From NCBI GenBank assembly GCA_004335835.1, contig RWJK01000755.1:34883-98882 (forward strand): DNA of 64,000 nucleotides. The letters run 5' to 3'. This stretch comes from Scenedesmus sp. ARA3. Taxonomy: Eukaryota > Chlorophyta > Chlorophyceae > Sphaeropleales > Scenedesmaceae. Shown in pieces: positions 1 to 11,637 of the stretch. The notes below the pieces were generated by a model. That model had not been told where the DNA came from. It ran no database searches and saw only the letters and a program-made list of their open reading frames with translations. A program made the position numbers and the translations under genes. Position 1 is the stretch's first letter, and each line of letters starts with the position of its first letter.

Positions 1-3000
1 CTCCTTAGGCGCCAAAGTGCCCAAAGGCCCCCAACAAAGCCCCCCCCCCACCCCCAAGCGAGAAAGCGCCCAGACCTGCTGCCTGACACCAGTGCTTCTC
101 CAGGTGAGCTGCTGTGTTATGTTATTGGGTTAAGTCTGGCTTTTGCCACGCAGCAAGGGTGCTGCTTGAGCCAGATGCCAGGCTGCAAGCAACTCTTTTT
201 AACTCTCTAAAGTAAGTTGCCGGTTGAAAGCCTCACTTCAGATTTATGTATGTCGTGTGACGTGTTGCAGTGATGGTGTGTTGTGCACTATTGGGCAAGC
301 GTGGTATGTCTCCACTGCTTTAGGCAGTGTGAAGTGTCACACTTTCAGCTACTGGTGCGCTTGCGAGCTCTAGTGTGCTTGCAGCACAATTGTGTGCTGC
401 GGTGGCTGCTCTGCAACTGTGCAATTTAACGCTGTTGTCGTTGCCATCGCCTAGCTGCGGTGGTGGCCCCAGCAACGTCGAGTTGCACCGCTCCTAGCTA
501 GCCTGGGCAGCTTGAGCAGTCGGTGTGCCGGCCTTGCGCAGCACAGCACTGCTGCTGTTTGTGCATTTTAAGAAGAGGCTTGCTGCTGTGTCAGCTACTC
601 CGGAGCTCATGTGCAGCAGCGCACTGCGCACATCATGCACAGCGCAATGCACTTTCCTGAGCAAGTGTTGACACGTATGCTGCTGGCTGCACTGCACTGT
701 TTCTCTCGCCTCCTCCCCCCCTCCCCCCGGCAAATCTCATGTCCGGCCTGACGCATCCCCTCGATCGCAGGCCCCCTCTCTGACGCTCGTTACTGCCACT
801 GCCTGCTCTCCACCTGGCTGTTGCATAAAAGTAAGGCGCATGCAACGCTCCCTCCTGGAGCCTGCCAGGTGCATGATTTGTGGCATTGCGGCGAAGCAGC
901 GCACATGTGTACGCAACCGCATGCCGCAGCATGCAGCAGCTGCATGGTTTCCATGTAGCTTGCACTGCAGGCAACAATGTGCCGGACCCAGCTGTAGCTG
1001 TGTATTGTTTGAGAGATTAAGAGAGGATAGTTACATGTGGGTCCTGGCACCATCTTAATGCATACAAGTGGGCGGCTGGTCCTCACTTTTGTGAGCATTA
1101 TTAGCCAACTTGTGGGCAGTAAACTATGTTGCTGGCTCCCCAAAGTGGCACAGTTGCACAATGCATCCGTGCTGGCCTTTTCAGCAGGCCTGCTGAGGGG
1201 CCAGGGCAGGTCCAGCGTATACTCCTGAAGAGCCCGCGCACGAGTGCTGTTGCTGTTCCGGAAGACACCCCAGACCTGCAACTGCGTCGCGTTGTTGTGT
1301 ATGTGGTGGCACTCCAGAGCAGCCACACATGTATGTGCATACGTACGTATAAACACGCGTATTTATGTAGCTGCAACCATGCCAATGTGGTGGCGGCTGC
1401 CTTCAACACAGTACGCGGCTGTTTTCTTAGTCAATGTCCACGTGTCCTTCGCGGATGCTGCCAAGACAACAGCTGGGCACTGTTTCAAGGCACAAACTGT
1501 GGCATTGCAGATGAGGAGCTGGCCTAGCAAACTGCCAAGTGCAGCACTCGCATAAACAGCAATTCTGGCTGCACCGGGTGCACTGCATGACGCTTGTGAC
1601 GATTGCTAGGCAGTTGTAAGGCAACGCTGCCAGGAAGGTGCGTGGTGTGCTGCTGAATGCTTTCATCTCTGTTGATAACTACTCCACATCAACATGCTGC
1701 TGCAAGGCCGCCGTGCAGAGACAGAGTCACTGCCATTACCAGGATAACTCCAGAGGTAGTGCGCCAGCTGGAGCACAAGCGTCACAGCACCATCGGCAAT
1801 ACAGCACCACCATTGCGCATCCGCCAGCACCAATGACATCATCATCAAGTTATGTCATGTTACAACTCAAGGCGTCGCCCGCCACTAGCAAGGCATGGGG
1901 GCGCTCTACTACTGCGGCGCTGCACACAGTCTGTGGCATCAGAGGTGCTGATCTGATCTGGCTGACATTAGCGGCAGACTCTTGTAGTAAAAGCGTTAAT
2001 TATCTTGAGCAGCCTGAACGGTTTCAACTGGGCAAGTCAGCACAGTTTTGCCACCTTCACCACTGTGATGCGGTCGAACATCCCACTGCCAGCTCCGATG
2101 CTAGACCGATGGTTTCAGTGCTGACTTTCAGCCATGTATATTGAGCATTATTTGACCAATGAATGGCTTGCTTGATTTGCTTGGTAACCTGATCAGCTTG
2201 TATGTTGCTTCTGCATCTCTTACTGCGGCGGCAAGTCAAAGTGAGTGGTGATCATGAAAAGAGTCTGTCTTGACTGCACAGCTCTTCCTCTCAATGAGCT
2301 TGCCTGTCAAGTGCCGTGTGCGTAGCACGACATATCTTTTACATCAAGAATGCCCGTTACTTACGGCAGCCCACTACAAATGTCAAGGCAGCCGCACTAA
2401 GCACGCATCGGGTTTGAATTCGCCCAAACGTAATGCAGCCATAAAACAAGTGTGCACAGAACTTCTCTGCAGTGCATCGACAGCACACAAGCAAGCCAAA
2501 GACACGTCCATAAGCAACGACGAGGCAGGGAACACTTTGCAAACCACAGCATGCCACTGCAAATGCACTGTGCGAGTGAAGGTGAGAAAGCAACCAGCAA
2601 CAACGAGTATCATTGATGCATGTCCTACATAGGGTGTCACTAGGCTGCCACACTGCGGTCCACGCTGTAGCGTGGAGCAGCAAAGGCTGCTGAGCGTTGA
2701 ACCACAAGGATGCCACTTTTGCACAGCAAGTGCTTGTGCTTTGCACCATTCAAAAGCCCACCATACCACAGCTGCTGCAGACGACTTTGGGTGATCACAG
2801 TATTTCGATCTTGGCAAATTTCTACTGACATGCCCAGACACAACAAGGCAAGTGCCGCTGCTTGCTTTGCACCGACATTGTGCAGCGCAGCGCAACACTC
2901 ACAACACAAACTCAACACTACCTTATATAAACTGTATGGCAAACATGAAGATTGCGCAGGCCAGGCCGCACCGGTACAGCAGCATCTGCCTGATCCCATT

Positions 3001-3459
3001 GCAGCACTGCTAGGCTTCACACTACATGACTGCTGCAAAAGCCATGCATCAAGGGTTGATTTTTGAAACCCCCAGTTGGGACACACTGGTACGGAAAAGA
3101 TGCGAACTTTCAAACCACTACAACTGCAACCGCCAACTGCAAGCGCACATACTGCACTGGCATCACAGACAAACAATCGCCAAAAAGGCATGGCCAGCAT
3201 GCTGGCCATGCTCCACCCTGCAACATCTGCAGCAGCACGCAGCACATCAACTTGCAGGAACGTTGCTCAGTCAGTCAGCCAGTCACCCACAGCTTACAGG
3301 AACTCCAGCCTTGCTCGCTGCTGCCTGTACCAGCCACACTTGCTGCTGCTGCCTCCCCATTTGCCTCGTTCCCTGCAACTGCCAGTAATCCACCAGTAAA
3401 GCAAACGCCCTCTGCTGCTGCCGCTGCCAGCTTGCAGGAATGCAAGCCATGTGCCCTGC
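1..3459. other. Left flank, no gene called
   Basis: No conserved protein is recognisable on either strand. Bases 1-103 on the plus strand are open in two frames and end in CAG followed by GTGAGC, so they could be the end of an exon of a gene cut by the left edge; I cannot choose the frame or name a product. Bases 3286-3350 resemble the last part of the gene ending at 3460 and look like a 3'-flank copy of it. TTACA at 3294-3298 (TGTAA on the minus strand) is a possible polyadenylation signal for that gene. Open frames at 2383-2898 and 2640-3245 (-) have no domain signature and are probably chance. Confidence 0.4.
1020..1057 (+). repeat. 38-bp dispersed repeat, copy A
   Basis: These 38 bases are, by eye, an exact reverse complement of 17891-17928. 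They lie outside any gene model. A weaker relative sits near 23669-23700. The source element is unknown. Confidence 0.8.
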
Positions 3460-6400
3460 TCACTGCTGCCGGCACTGCCCAGGCTTTGCTGCTGGTGGCG
3501 CTTCCACTGACCCGCTAGCCTTGCGGCCAGCATCCTCACCGCTGTTGCTGTTATTTGCAGCCCCAGCACCCAGCGTCACCTTGCAGCCCTTCACCACCTT
3601 CACATTGCTGCTGCCGCTGCTGCCGACGCCGCCACCCAGCCCACCACTGCCGCCGCTCGCCTGCAGCTGCCTTGCTAGCGCCTCAACCTTGCCCCGCACT
3701 CTCCCGCCGCCGCCGCTGCTGCTGCCAATGCCGTCTGCTGCTCCATTGCCGCTGATGCTGCGGCGGCGCTTGCCGCGGCTGTCGCTGCTGCGGCGCCGCC
3801 GCAGGCTGCTGCTGCCCTGGCTGGTCAAACTTTGACCGGATGTTTGACCGAAGACCAAGCGGTCAAAGATGTCAGCGACGATGTCAGTGACGGCTGCATC
3901 TATGTCTGGCCGGTAGTTGCGTGGCCGCCGCTGCTGCCGCCGCTGCCGCTGCTTCAGGCGGGGCGCTGGCTCTGCTCCTACTCCTCGCAGTGCCGCTGCA
4001 ACCAGCTGCCGCACCTGCACACAAACAATGCAGATAGGCACAGTGAAGGCAGCACAGCAGGGAGGCGGGCGAGGAACCGATGTAATGTGGAGAAAAGAGG
4101 CAGCAAGACGGAGGCAACTACAATCACAGTGCAGCTCTGCAGCGCAGCCAGCTGGCTGCAATGGTACTCAGCACAGCAGCACCTAACAATGGGTCATGCA
4201 CGACAGCGGAAACCTCCTAGTCAGCTGACACAGTACATGTGTGCCAGCTGCTGGCACCAATCCTGCAAACTCTCACCTCTGGCAGGATGCTGTCATCCAC
4301 TTACACCTCCTCCCACTCATCTTCAGATTGAACTTCATCCTCATCACTGGCGTGAACTTCCAAACTCACACCCTGAACTTCCAGTCCCAAAGTGCAACAA
4401 CGCACCGAGCAACAACTACAGTGCATGCGCGACAGTAACACCATTGGAACACAACAGTTGACAGCAGCACAGGGCAACCACACTGCTGCCATAAATGAAA
4501 AACAATTTCAAGACACAATTTGCAACTTCTCACCTCTGGCAGGATGCCGTCATCCACTTCCACCTCCTCCCACTCATCTTCAGACTGAACTTCGTCCTCC
4601 TCGCTGGCGTGAACATCGCCCTGAACTTCCAAACTCACACTGCGCCGGCCCCGGCTGATAGCTGCAGCAGGCAGCTGCGGCTGCACCAGCTGTGCAACAG
4701 CATTGGCCACAAGCTGCTGAACCTCAGGCTCAATGCCAGCCCTTGGCACGTAACTGGCATTCACAGGCGCTGCTGCTGATCTGCTGCTGCTGCTGCTGCC
4801 AGCAGCTGATGCCTGGCGCTCTGCCTTCTTCCGCTGCTCCCGCTGCTTGCGCGTAGACTCCTTTTCCGTTGCTGCTGCTGCTGCCCCTGCTGCAGCTGCC
4901 GGCGCCGACGGTTTGACCTGCTGCTGCTGCTGCTGCTGCTTGGCCGGCTGCTGCTGCTTCGAAGCTGGCTGCTTCTCTGCCGCTGCTGGCTGCTGCTTAC
5001 CGCCCTTGCCTTGCTGCTTCTCAAGAACAGCTGCTGCTGCCTGCTTCTTCCCTCCAGAAGCAGCAGCATCCTTAAAGCTGTCCTTGACCTGCTGCTGCTG
5101 CTTCTTGCCGGCCTGCTGGCTGCTGCTGCCGCTGCCAGCTGCGGCCGGCCCTGTTGCTGCTGCTGCTGCGCGGTCCTTTGCAACGCCTGCAAGTGCCCCC
5201 TTGAAAGCAGCAAGGCCTCCAGGCCCCAGCAGAGCAGCAGCACGCTTCCTGGGGGGCTCCCCAGAGCCCCCTGCTGCTGCTGCTGCTGAGTCTGTGGGTA
5301 CGGCTCTGGTGGGTCGCTCCCGTTCCCTCTCCCGCTCCTTATTTGCTGCTGCCACTGCTGCTGCTGCTGCCGACGCCGGGCCGCCCTTGCCCTGCTGCTG
5401 CTGCTGCTGCCCGCGCTGCTGCTGCTGTGGCGGCGCCGCTGGTGCAGGGTGCTGCTGCTCTCTGGGGTGGTGCTGCTCACGGCCCCGTAGGTCGTGCTGC
5501 TGCCATGTCGGCGGCTGCGCTTGGCGGTTCTTGCCGCCCTGCACGACGCCAAACTGCTGCTGCTGTTGCTGCTGCATACGGTGCTGCTCTGTTGCAGCGT
5601 CCCGTGCTGCTGCTGCCAGCGCTGCTGCTGCTGCTCCTCCCGGCCCACCCATACCTGGCCTGGCGGGCTTGCCTGGTGGGCCGCCGGCGGCGGCTGCTAA
5701 ACCCTTGCCAGCCCCAGGAGGCCCAAACCCTGCAGGACCGCCGCCGGGTGCTGCTCCAGCAGTACCTGGGCCTCCCATCTTCTTGGCAAACCCTGGAGGG
5801 GCGCTGCTGCCACCTGCTGCTGCTGCTGCTGCTGCTGGGCCACCTGCAACCTTACTGCCAGGTGCACCAGGGGGGCCGTGAGGATGCATGCCCATACCTC
5901 CGCCGCTGCTGCGTGCTGCTGCTGCTGCAGAGCCCTGAGCCCCAGGCGGGGCTGGGCCCTGGCTAGACCCTAAACCACTGCCAGGCTTCTTGAACCCTGG
6001 CGGTGCTGTGTCTGAAGCGTCAGACGCCAGCCGGTTCAGGTGTTGCTGCTGCAGGTTAGGCCTGCCAGGAGGAGCCGGCACACCCCGCTGCTGCTGCTGC
6101 TGCTGCATGGCTGGGGTTTTGCGGGGCCCGCCAAACCCTGCAGGCGCGTCATCGTCATCTGCAGAGTGCCTGGGGCCCCCAGCAGCAGCAGCATGACCTG
6201 GCGCTGCTGCTGCTGCTGGTCCTCGCCTGCCCACAGCACCGGGTGGGTGTGCATGTGGTGGTGGGGGTGGCGGTACGCCGTACTGCCCTGGCTGCTGCTG
6301 CTGCTGCTGTTGAGGGGCTCCATGTAGGGCTGCTGCTGTACTTCCTCCGGAAGCTGCTGCTGTTGCTGCTGCCCCTGCCGTAACCTGCTGCTGCTGCTGC

Positions 6401-9400
6401 TGGGGTACCTGTGGCATCTGGTGCCCAGGTGGCAGCGGCAGGCCGGCAGCAGCAGCAGCAGCCTGCAAGGCCACATCTGGTGGCGTGCCAGCTGGCATTG
6501 ATGACAGCATCTTTTGCATGAGGCCCATCATCTGCTCCTGCTGAGTCTGCACAGTCTGCTGCACCGTCTGCTGCAGCACCTGCTGCTGCTGCTGCAGCAT
6601 GTGCTGCTGCCATGTGGCCATCCAGTTTTGTTGAATAGCTGCATAAGCCTGGATCTGAGCCTGCACTTGTGCAGCCACTACAGCTTGCACAGCTGGGTCC
6701 TCGGCAATGGCAGCAGCAGGCGGTGCTGCTGCTGCTGCTGCAGATGATGATGTGGACTTGGGTGCCACAGCAGCAGGGGTGGCTGAAGCCGCAGCAGCTG
6801 CTGGTGCTGCTGCCTGAGCCACAGCAAGCCCTTGCTGTGCCTGCATCTGCTGCTGCTGCATTTGCTGCTGCTGCTGCATTTGCTGCTGCTGCAACTGCTG
6901 CTGCAACTGCATCTGCTGTTGCTGCTGCGCCGGTGGCGCCACAGCATGCTGCTGCTGCTGCAGCTGCTGCTGCATCTGCTGCTGCTGGTATGCTGCACCG
7001 TACGCATCAGCAGCGCCACCAGTAGCAGCTGCAGCAGCAGCGCCTTGCTGCTGCAGCACTGGCTGCCCGCTCCTCATGTGTGGTGGCGTGTAGGAAGGGC
7101 GGCCAGGGACTCCGGCTGCTGCTGCTGCTGCAGGCGCTGCTGCTGCTGCTGCAGGCGCTGCAGCACCTCCAATTGCCTGCTGCTGCTGCCACGTAAGCTG
7201 CTCCTTATGCGAGCCCGGCGCCTGATAGGCTGGCTCCAGCTGCGATGCAGCAACTGCCCTGGCATTGCTGGCAGCAGCAGCAGCAGTGGCCGCTGGCGGC
7301 TGCTGCTGATACAGCGCATGTGGCTGCTGCTGCTGCTGCTGCTGCTGCCAGGGGCCGGCTCTGCTGCTGTGGCTGTCCCAGTCACCCCCGCTCACCCTGC
7401 GTGGCGGGTAGTCAGCTGCGTGCTGACCTGTACTGCCGTACTGACTTGTACTGCCGTACTGACCTGTACTGCTTTGCTGACTTGTACTGCCGTACTGACC
7501 TGTACTGGTTTGCTGAGCTGTAGTGCCGTGCAGGAGGTGGTGACCTGGCGCATGACCTGCCGGCGGCTGCGGTACATGTGCATGCTGACCTGGCGGTACC
7601 GCAGCTGTACCGTAGCCATTGTACTGCCCGTACTCAGCTGTTGTACCGCCTCGGCTGGATGTAGCTGTACTGCCCCAGCCGTCGCGGCTGTAGTCATCAC
7701 GATGTGGACCGCTGTAGGCGCTGCTGCCACTGCCGATCGCCACGCCATGGTGGTGATGGTAGTCTGCTGCTGCTGCTGCTCTGGCAGTAGCTGAGGTGGG
7801 CGTGTCACTCGTGCTGCTGCCGGCATACTGCTGCTGCTGCCCGTTTGTGCCTGGAAAAGGCGATGCGCCAGCAGCAGCAGCAGCATGGTGGCTGTAGCCG
7901 CCAGCAGCAGCAGCAGCAGCAGCAGCGCCCATGCTACTGCCGGCTGTAGCTGGAGAACCAACTGCTACAGCGTCGTGTGTGCTGCTGCTGGTGCGCCGGC
8001 TGATGCCCAGCACCTCCCAGCGGCCGTGTGTGCCTGCAAGCAGCACGCATGCACAACAGTGTGCCGATCAGTGGCTGGCCTACGATACAACAGCAGGGAG
8101 CTGATGTAGCAAAACATTAAGCAAGACCCCAGTGACTTCACTACTGTTGCTGCAGGGGCCGGCTGGCAACTTCTGCATTTGCAGCCATGCAAGCCCTTCC
8201 TGCATGTGGTTCCTGCAAGCACTTCTGCAAGCACCCCTTGCAGGTAAATCCTGCAAGCACTCCTGCAAGCACAACTGGCAAACGAATCCTGCCAGCACTG
8301 CTTGCAAGAGCTCTGCGCAAAACTGTCTGCACATGATTCCTGCAAGTGTTTCCTGCAAGCACTTCCTGCAAGGTCCCCACCTGGCGTGCGGTCTGTCTCC
8401 CAGCGGCGCCTGTCGCCCCACGCAGACCCCACTGCAGGAGCAGCACCGCCGCCTGCAGCAGCAGCAGCAGGAGACACATGATCATGAAACATTGCTAGCT
8501 TGCTTGCCAGCAGCCATTCCTTCGTTGTCACTAGGCATCACACCTGTCAGGTGAGGACGCTTATCTGAACAGGCACGCAGCGTGCAAGTCTGTACAGCGC
8601 TGGGCAACACAGCCATACATGCACATCATCAAGGTCACATCCGCGACATGTAACACATGTAACACATGCAGTGACGCGCTCTAACAGACTGTACAGCAGC
8701 ACCACAGGCCACAGCAGCTCAAGCAGAGCTTTGGTGCTGCTGCTGCTCCACCTCTACAAGCAGTAGATGACAGTTCATTACGCATGCAGCAGGCAACGCC
8801 CTAACACGCATGCAGCATGCGACACCTCCACACACGTGCAGCAGGCGACACCTCGACACGCATGCAGCAGGTGAAACGAAACGCCGCGCACCTGAGGAGG
8901 TGGCCAGCCCTGGCGGCTGATAGCCGCCGCTGCTGCTGCTGCTGGCTGCTGCCGGAGGCTCCATGCCGCCCCGCTGCAGCAGCTTCACTGGCCCTGCTGC
9001 AGCCCCTGCTGCACACACGCAGCACAGCACAGCACAACATAGCACAGAGCATCACAGCACAGCACAGCACAGATAAGAACAGGCAGAGTGAGCTTCACAG
9101 TGAACAGAGGTAATAGGGTGAAGTACCCTTGAAGACATTTAGCATGCTGCTGCTACCCAGCCAGCTGCACAAGCTGCTGCATACTTCTGCTCACAGCCCT
9201 CCACCGTAGCATGGCGTGGCGCAGCACGGCACTGACATTCAAGTGCTGCAAAGACGCCACAGGCAGAAGAGCAAACTGGCACAAAGCTGCTCAACAGCAC
9301 GCTAAACACAGCTACGGCTGGCTCTAGACAATCTTGTGGGTGTCAGAACACATTTGGTCAGGCTGGCAATAAAAAATGCTGCCAGCGATTGCAGGCACGA

Positions 9401-10274
9401 CTGCATGGCTCTGCCAGCAGCTGCCTTGAGCATTTATCCGCTCGAGCTGATGTGCTGCTGCGCCAGTTTCATGCTGCTGATTGCGCAGTAGGTCGCCAGT
9501 CAACGTGCTGCTGCTACTGTGTTGCTACCACACCGCAGTTGTGCAGGTTATGTGCGCCACCTCCTGCTGCTGCCTTCCAACAACATGCCCACCTTCATTC
9601 CAGCTGCCTCTGCTGCTGTCAATACTATTGGTGATGTTGTTACTGCTATTGCTGCTGCCGCCGCTGCTGCAAGCGGGCTCCTACCTGATCCTGCAGGCCC
9701 CAAGTTGGAGGGCTGCTGCCCCGGGTGCTGCCCCAGCCAGCGCGCCTGCAAGCAAAGCGGCAGTCAAACACTGTGTGAGGGGCTTTGACCAAAGTTTGAC
9801 TGGCAGCAACTGCTTAGGATTACGGTGCTTTGAGTATGTTGACGTTGTGTAGATGGAGTCATGGGATTGGCAAACAGTGCAGCGTCGTGTGAGTGACTAG
9901 CTGAACTACCTCTGCTAAAGCAGCAACCTGCCAAGTGGACAGGGTCCAACAAGCATCAAGCGGGCAGTTTGCTATATGCCTGTATTGGAGCCTGCTTAGT
10001 GCTGCTACTGCAATGGCCCCTCTTTGCGGTGTTGACAGCAGATGCTACTGCTGGCAGCAGCAGCAGCAGCAGCAACAGCACTGCCCAGAGCCCACACGTA
10101 GCCTCAGGCAGCTGATCTGCAGGCCTCAGAGGCAGGGCTGCTGTTGATTGCATGCCTCACCTCCTGTATCACGCCAGACAGCGTACGGTTTGCACTGCCA
10201 CTGGGGCCGGAGCCCAGCTCATCGTCCACTATGTCGCCCCATTTGGCGTGCGTTTGCTGCGAAGACCGGTCCAT
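3460..10274 (-). CDS. Q/A-rich low-complexity protein of unknown function, six exons
   Basis: Function not recognised. The model joins 10161-10274, 9685-9745, 8892-9008, 8381-8452, 4534-8033 and 3460-4014, all in phase, for 1472 aa. The start is the ATG at 10274; the three upstream exons are less sure, and a shorter form could start at 8964. The N-terminus has an acidic KWGDIVDDE stretch (residues 11-19), then PVKLLQRGG, loosely like a SUZ-type motif. The middle is polyQ, polyA, polyG and polyS with TGQYGSTSQ repeats (about 300-325), a SYTPPHMR motif near 435 and several PPGF-type motifs. An acidic SEDEWEEVEVDD segment precedes a basic C-terminus. Two similar helical segments occur: IEPEVQQLVANAVAQLV before 1288 and IDAAVTDIVADIFDRLV in the last exon. 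An RNA-associated or condensate-type role is only a guess from composition. Confidence 0.6.
4271..4390 (-). repeat. Decayed copy of the end of the large exon (donor-type echo)
   Basis: On the minus strand this repeats the acidic end of the 4534-8033 exon (SEDEWEEV ... DD.ILPE) with its GTGAGA donor. One codon after EWEEV has become TAA, so the copy cannot be used in frame. It lies in the intron between 4014 and 4534. Confidence 0.8.
8160..8380 (-). repeat. Array of 3'-splice-site-like units in an intron
   Basis: Read on the minus strand, the intron holds about ten irregular units of the form GCTTGCAGGA or CCTGCAGGA, 20-30 bases apart. The true acceptor of the next exon (TGCTTGCAG, exon starts at 8033) is the same motif. 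The array looks like repeated duplication of the acceptor region. Confidence 0.6.
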
Positions 10275-11024
10275 CCTTACCTCAGCCTGCGAGTTACCAC
10301 ACGACAGACGTTTTTTCTTGGCAACAGGTGGCTATCGTGGGCCAGTCACTTGCTGGAGCAACGGAAGTGAGTGAAGACATGCACTGCAACCTGCAGACTC
10401 GGAAAGTGATTGAATTTAAACTTGAAACAGGTTGACTGCTAATGGATGTATGGGCAACAACACAGCCATTTGTACAAGCATGCACCAAGACACAACACGG
10501 GCCGAGAAGCCGATCTAGCTGCACGGCCCCCTTAAGGTTCCAAAAATGTCTTTAGAGCAATTTTACGGCCAGGTGAATCGGCCAGGTGAATCGGCCATGC
10601 ACATGACCTTGCACAGTTGCTCGCATGGCTCTCCCACCTGTGCTCAGAAGGCTTCCCTCGCCCAGAACTTGTGTCTCAGACACCGCTTTTGTGACAATGA
10701 AATGCTTTACCACAGCTGGGGGCCACAGATCGCCCCCGGCCAAGGCTGGTGTTGTGTGCACGCAAAACAAGCTCACGTCTCGACTGTGTGGCTGAACAGC
10801 TCGCCGATATAAAATCATATGAGTGTCCGAGCACCTGATCAGAGCGTTCACAGTCAAGCAGTAACAACAACAGACATCAGGGCTCAAGAGTGGAACGCCC
10901 TTGCTGTCCGTGCTAGTGCTGCCTCGTTGAACAGCGTCAAAGAACATGATAGCACATACTAAACCTTTTTGGAGCTGCTTGCTGCGGACAACCAACTATA
11001 GCTCTCGACACCGCAGTATCTAGC
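10275..11024. promoter_or_regulatory. Divergent intergenic region, probable shared promoter
   Basis: About 750 bases separate the inferred start of the Q/A-rich gene (-) from the ATG of the GRAM gene (+). The stretch has no CAG/CTG runs, unlike its surroundings. A GCCAGGTGAATCG duplication lies at about 10569-10594. No TATA box could be assigned with confidence. Confidence 0.35.
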
Positions 11025-11432
11025 ATGGCTGACGTGCCTGAGCCTGAAATGGACGAGGAAGTGGAGTACATTGAGGTGTATGAGGAAGTGACAGACGATG
11101 AAGATGATGCTGGCGAGCTTGTGGAGCAGCAGCAGGGTGAGCAGCAGGAGCAGAGCCCTAGCTGATGCATGCCCCTGCCAGGACATACTAGGCAAACAGT
11201 ATGCTTGCACCTGTGCACCTGCATGGTTGTTGGCATGTAGGAGCTTCCTTACGCCTAGTCGCATGCAAACCTGAGAGGCTTGCGAAGCAATGACTGCTGC
11301 AACTCCTTGCAGGAGAAGAAGCAGCAACTGCAGCAGTGCCAGCAGCGGTTGAACCCGCACCAGCGCCATCTGCTGACTCTGCAGCAGACACAGCGGCTGC
11401 GGCACCAGTAGACCAACCAACAGACTCAGCAA

Positions 11433-11472
<40 letters not shown>

Positions 11473-11605
11473 TGTGGTGCAGGAGCACCGCAGCAGCACC
11501 AGCACTGCAGGTGATGGCACATTCCTAGAGGTGCAGCTTTCAGGGCCACATCATCCACCCCCAGCTGCTGCAGGATCAGCAGCAGCAGCTGAGGCAGCAG
11601 CAGAC

Positions 11606-11637
<32 letters not shown>

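Noticed and set aside
2383..3245. Cys/Ala/Ser-rich minus-strand frames of 171 and 201 codons
   Set aside because: No recognisable family, repeat-shaped composition, and they overlap each other in different frames.
4847..5881. 344-codon open frame on the plus strand, Cys/Ala/Pro-rich
   Set aside because: It is the antisense of the polyQ/polyA coding exon. Triplet repeats are open in several frames, and the minus strand has the splice-consistent model.
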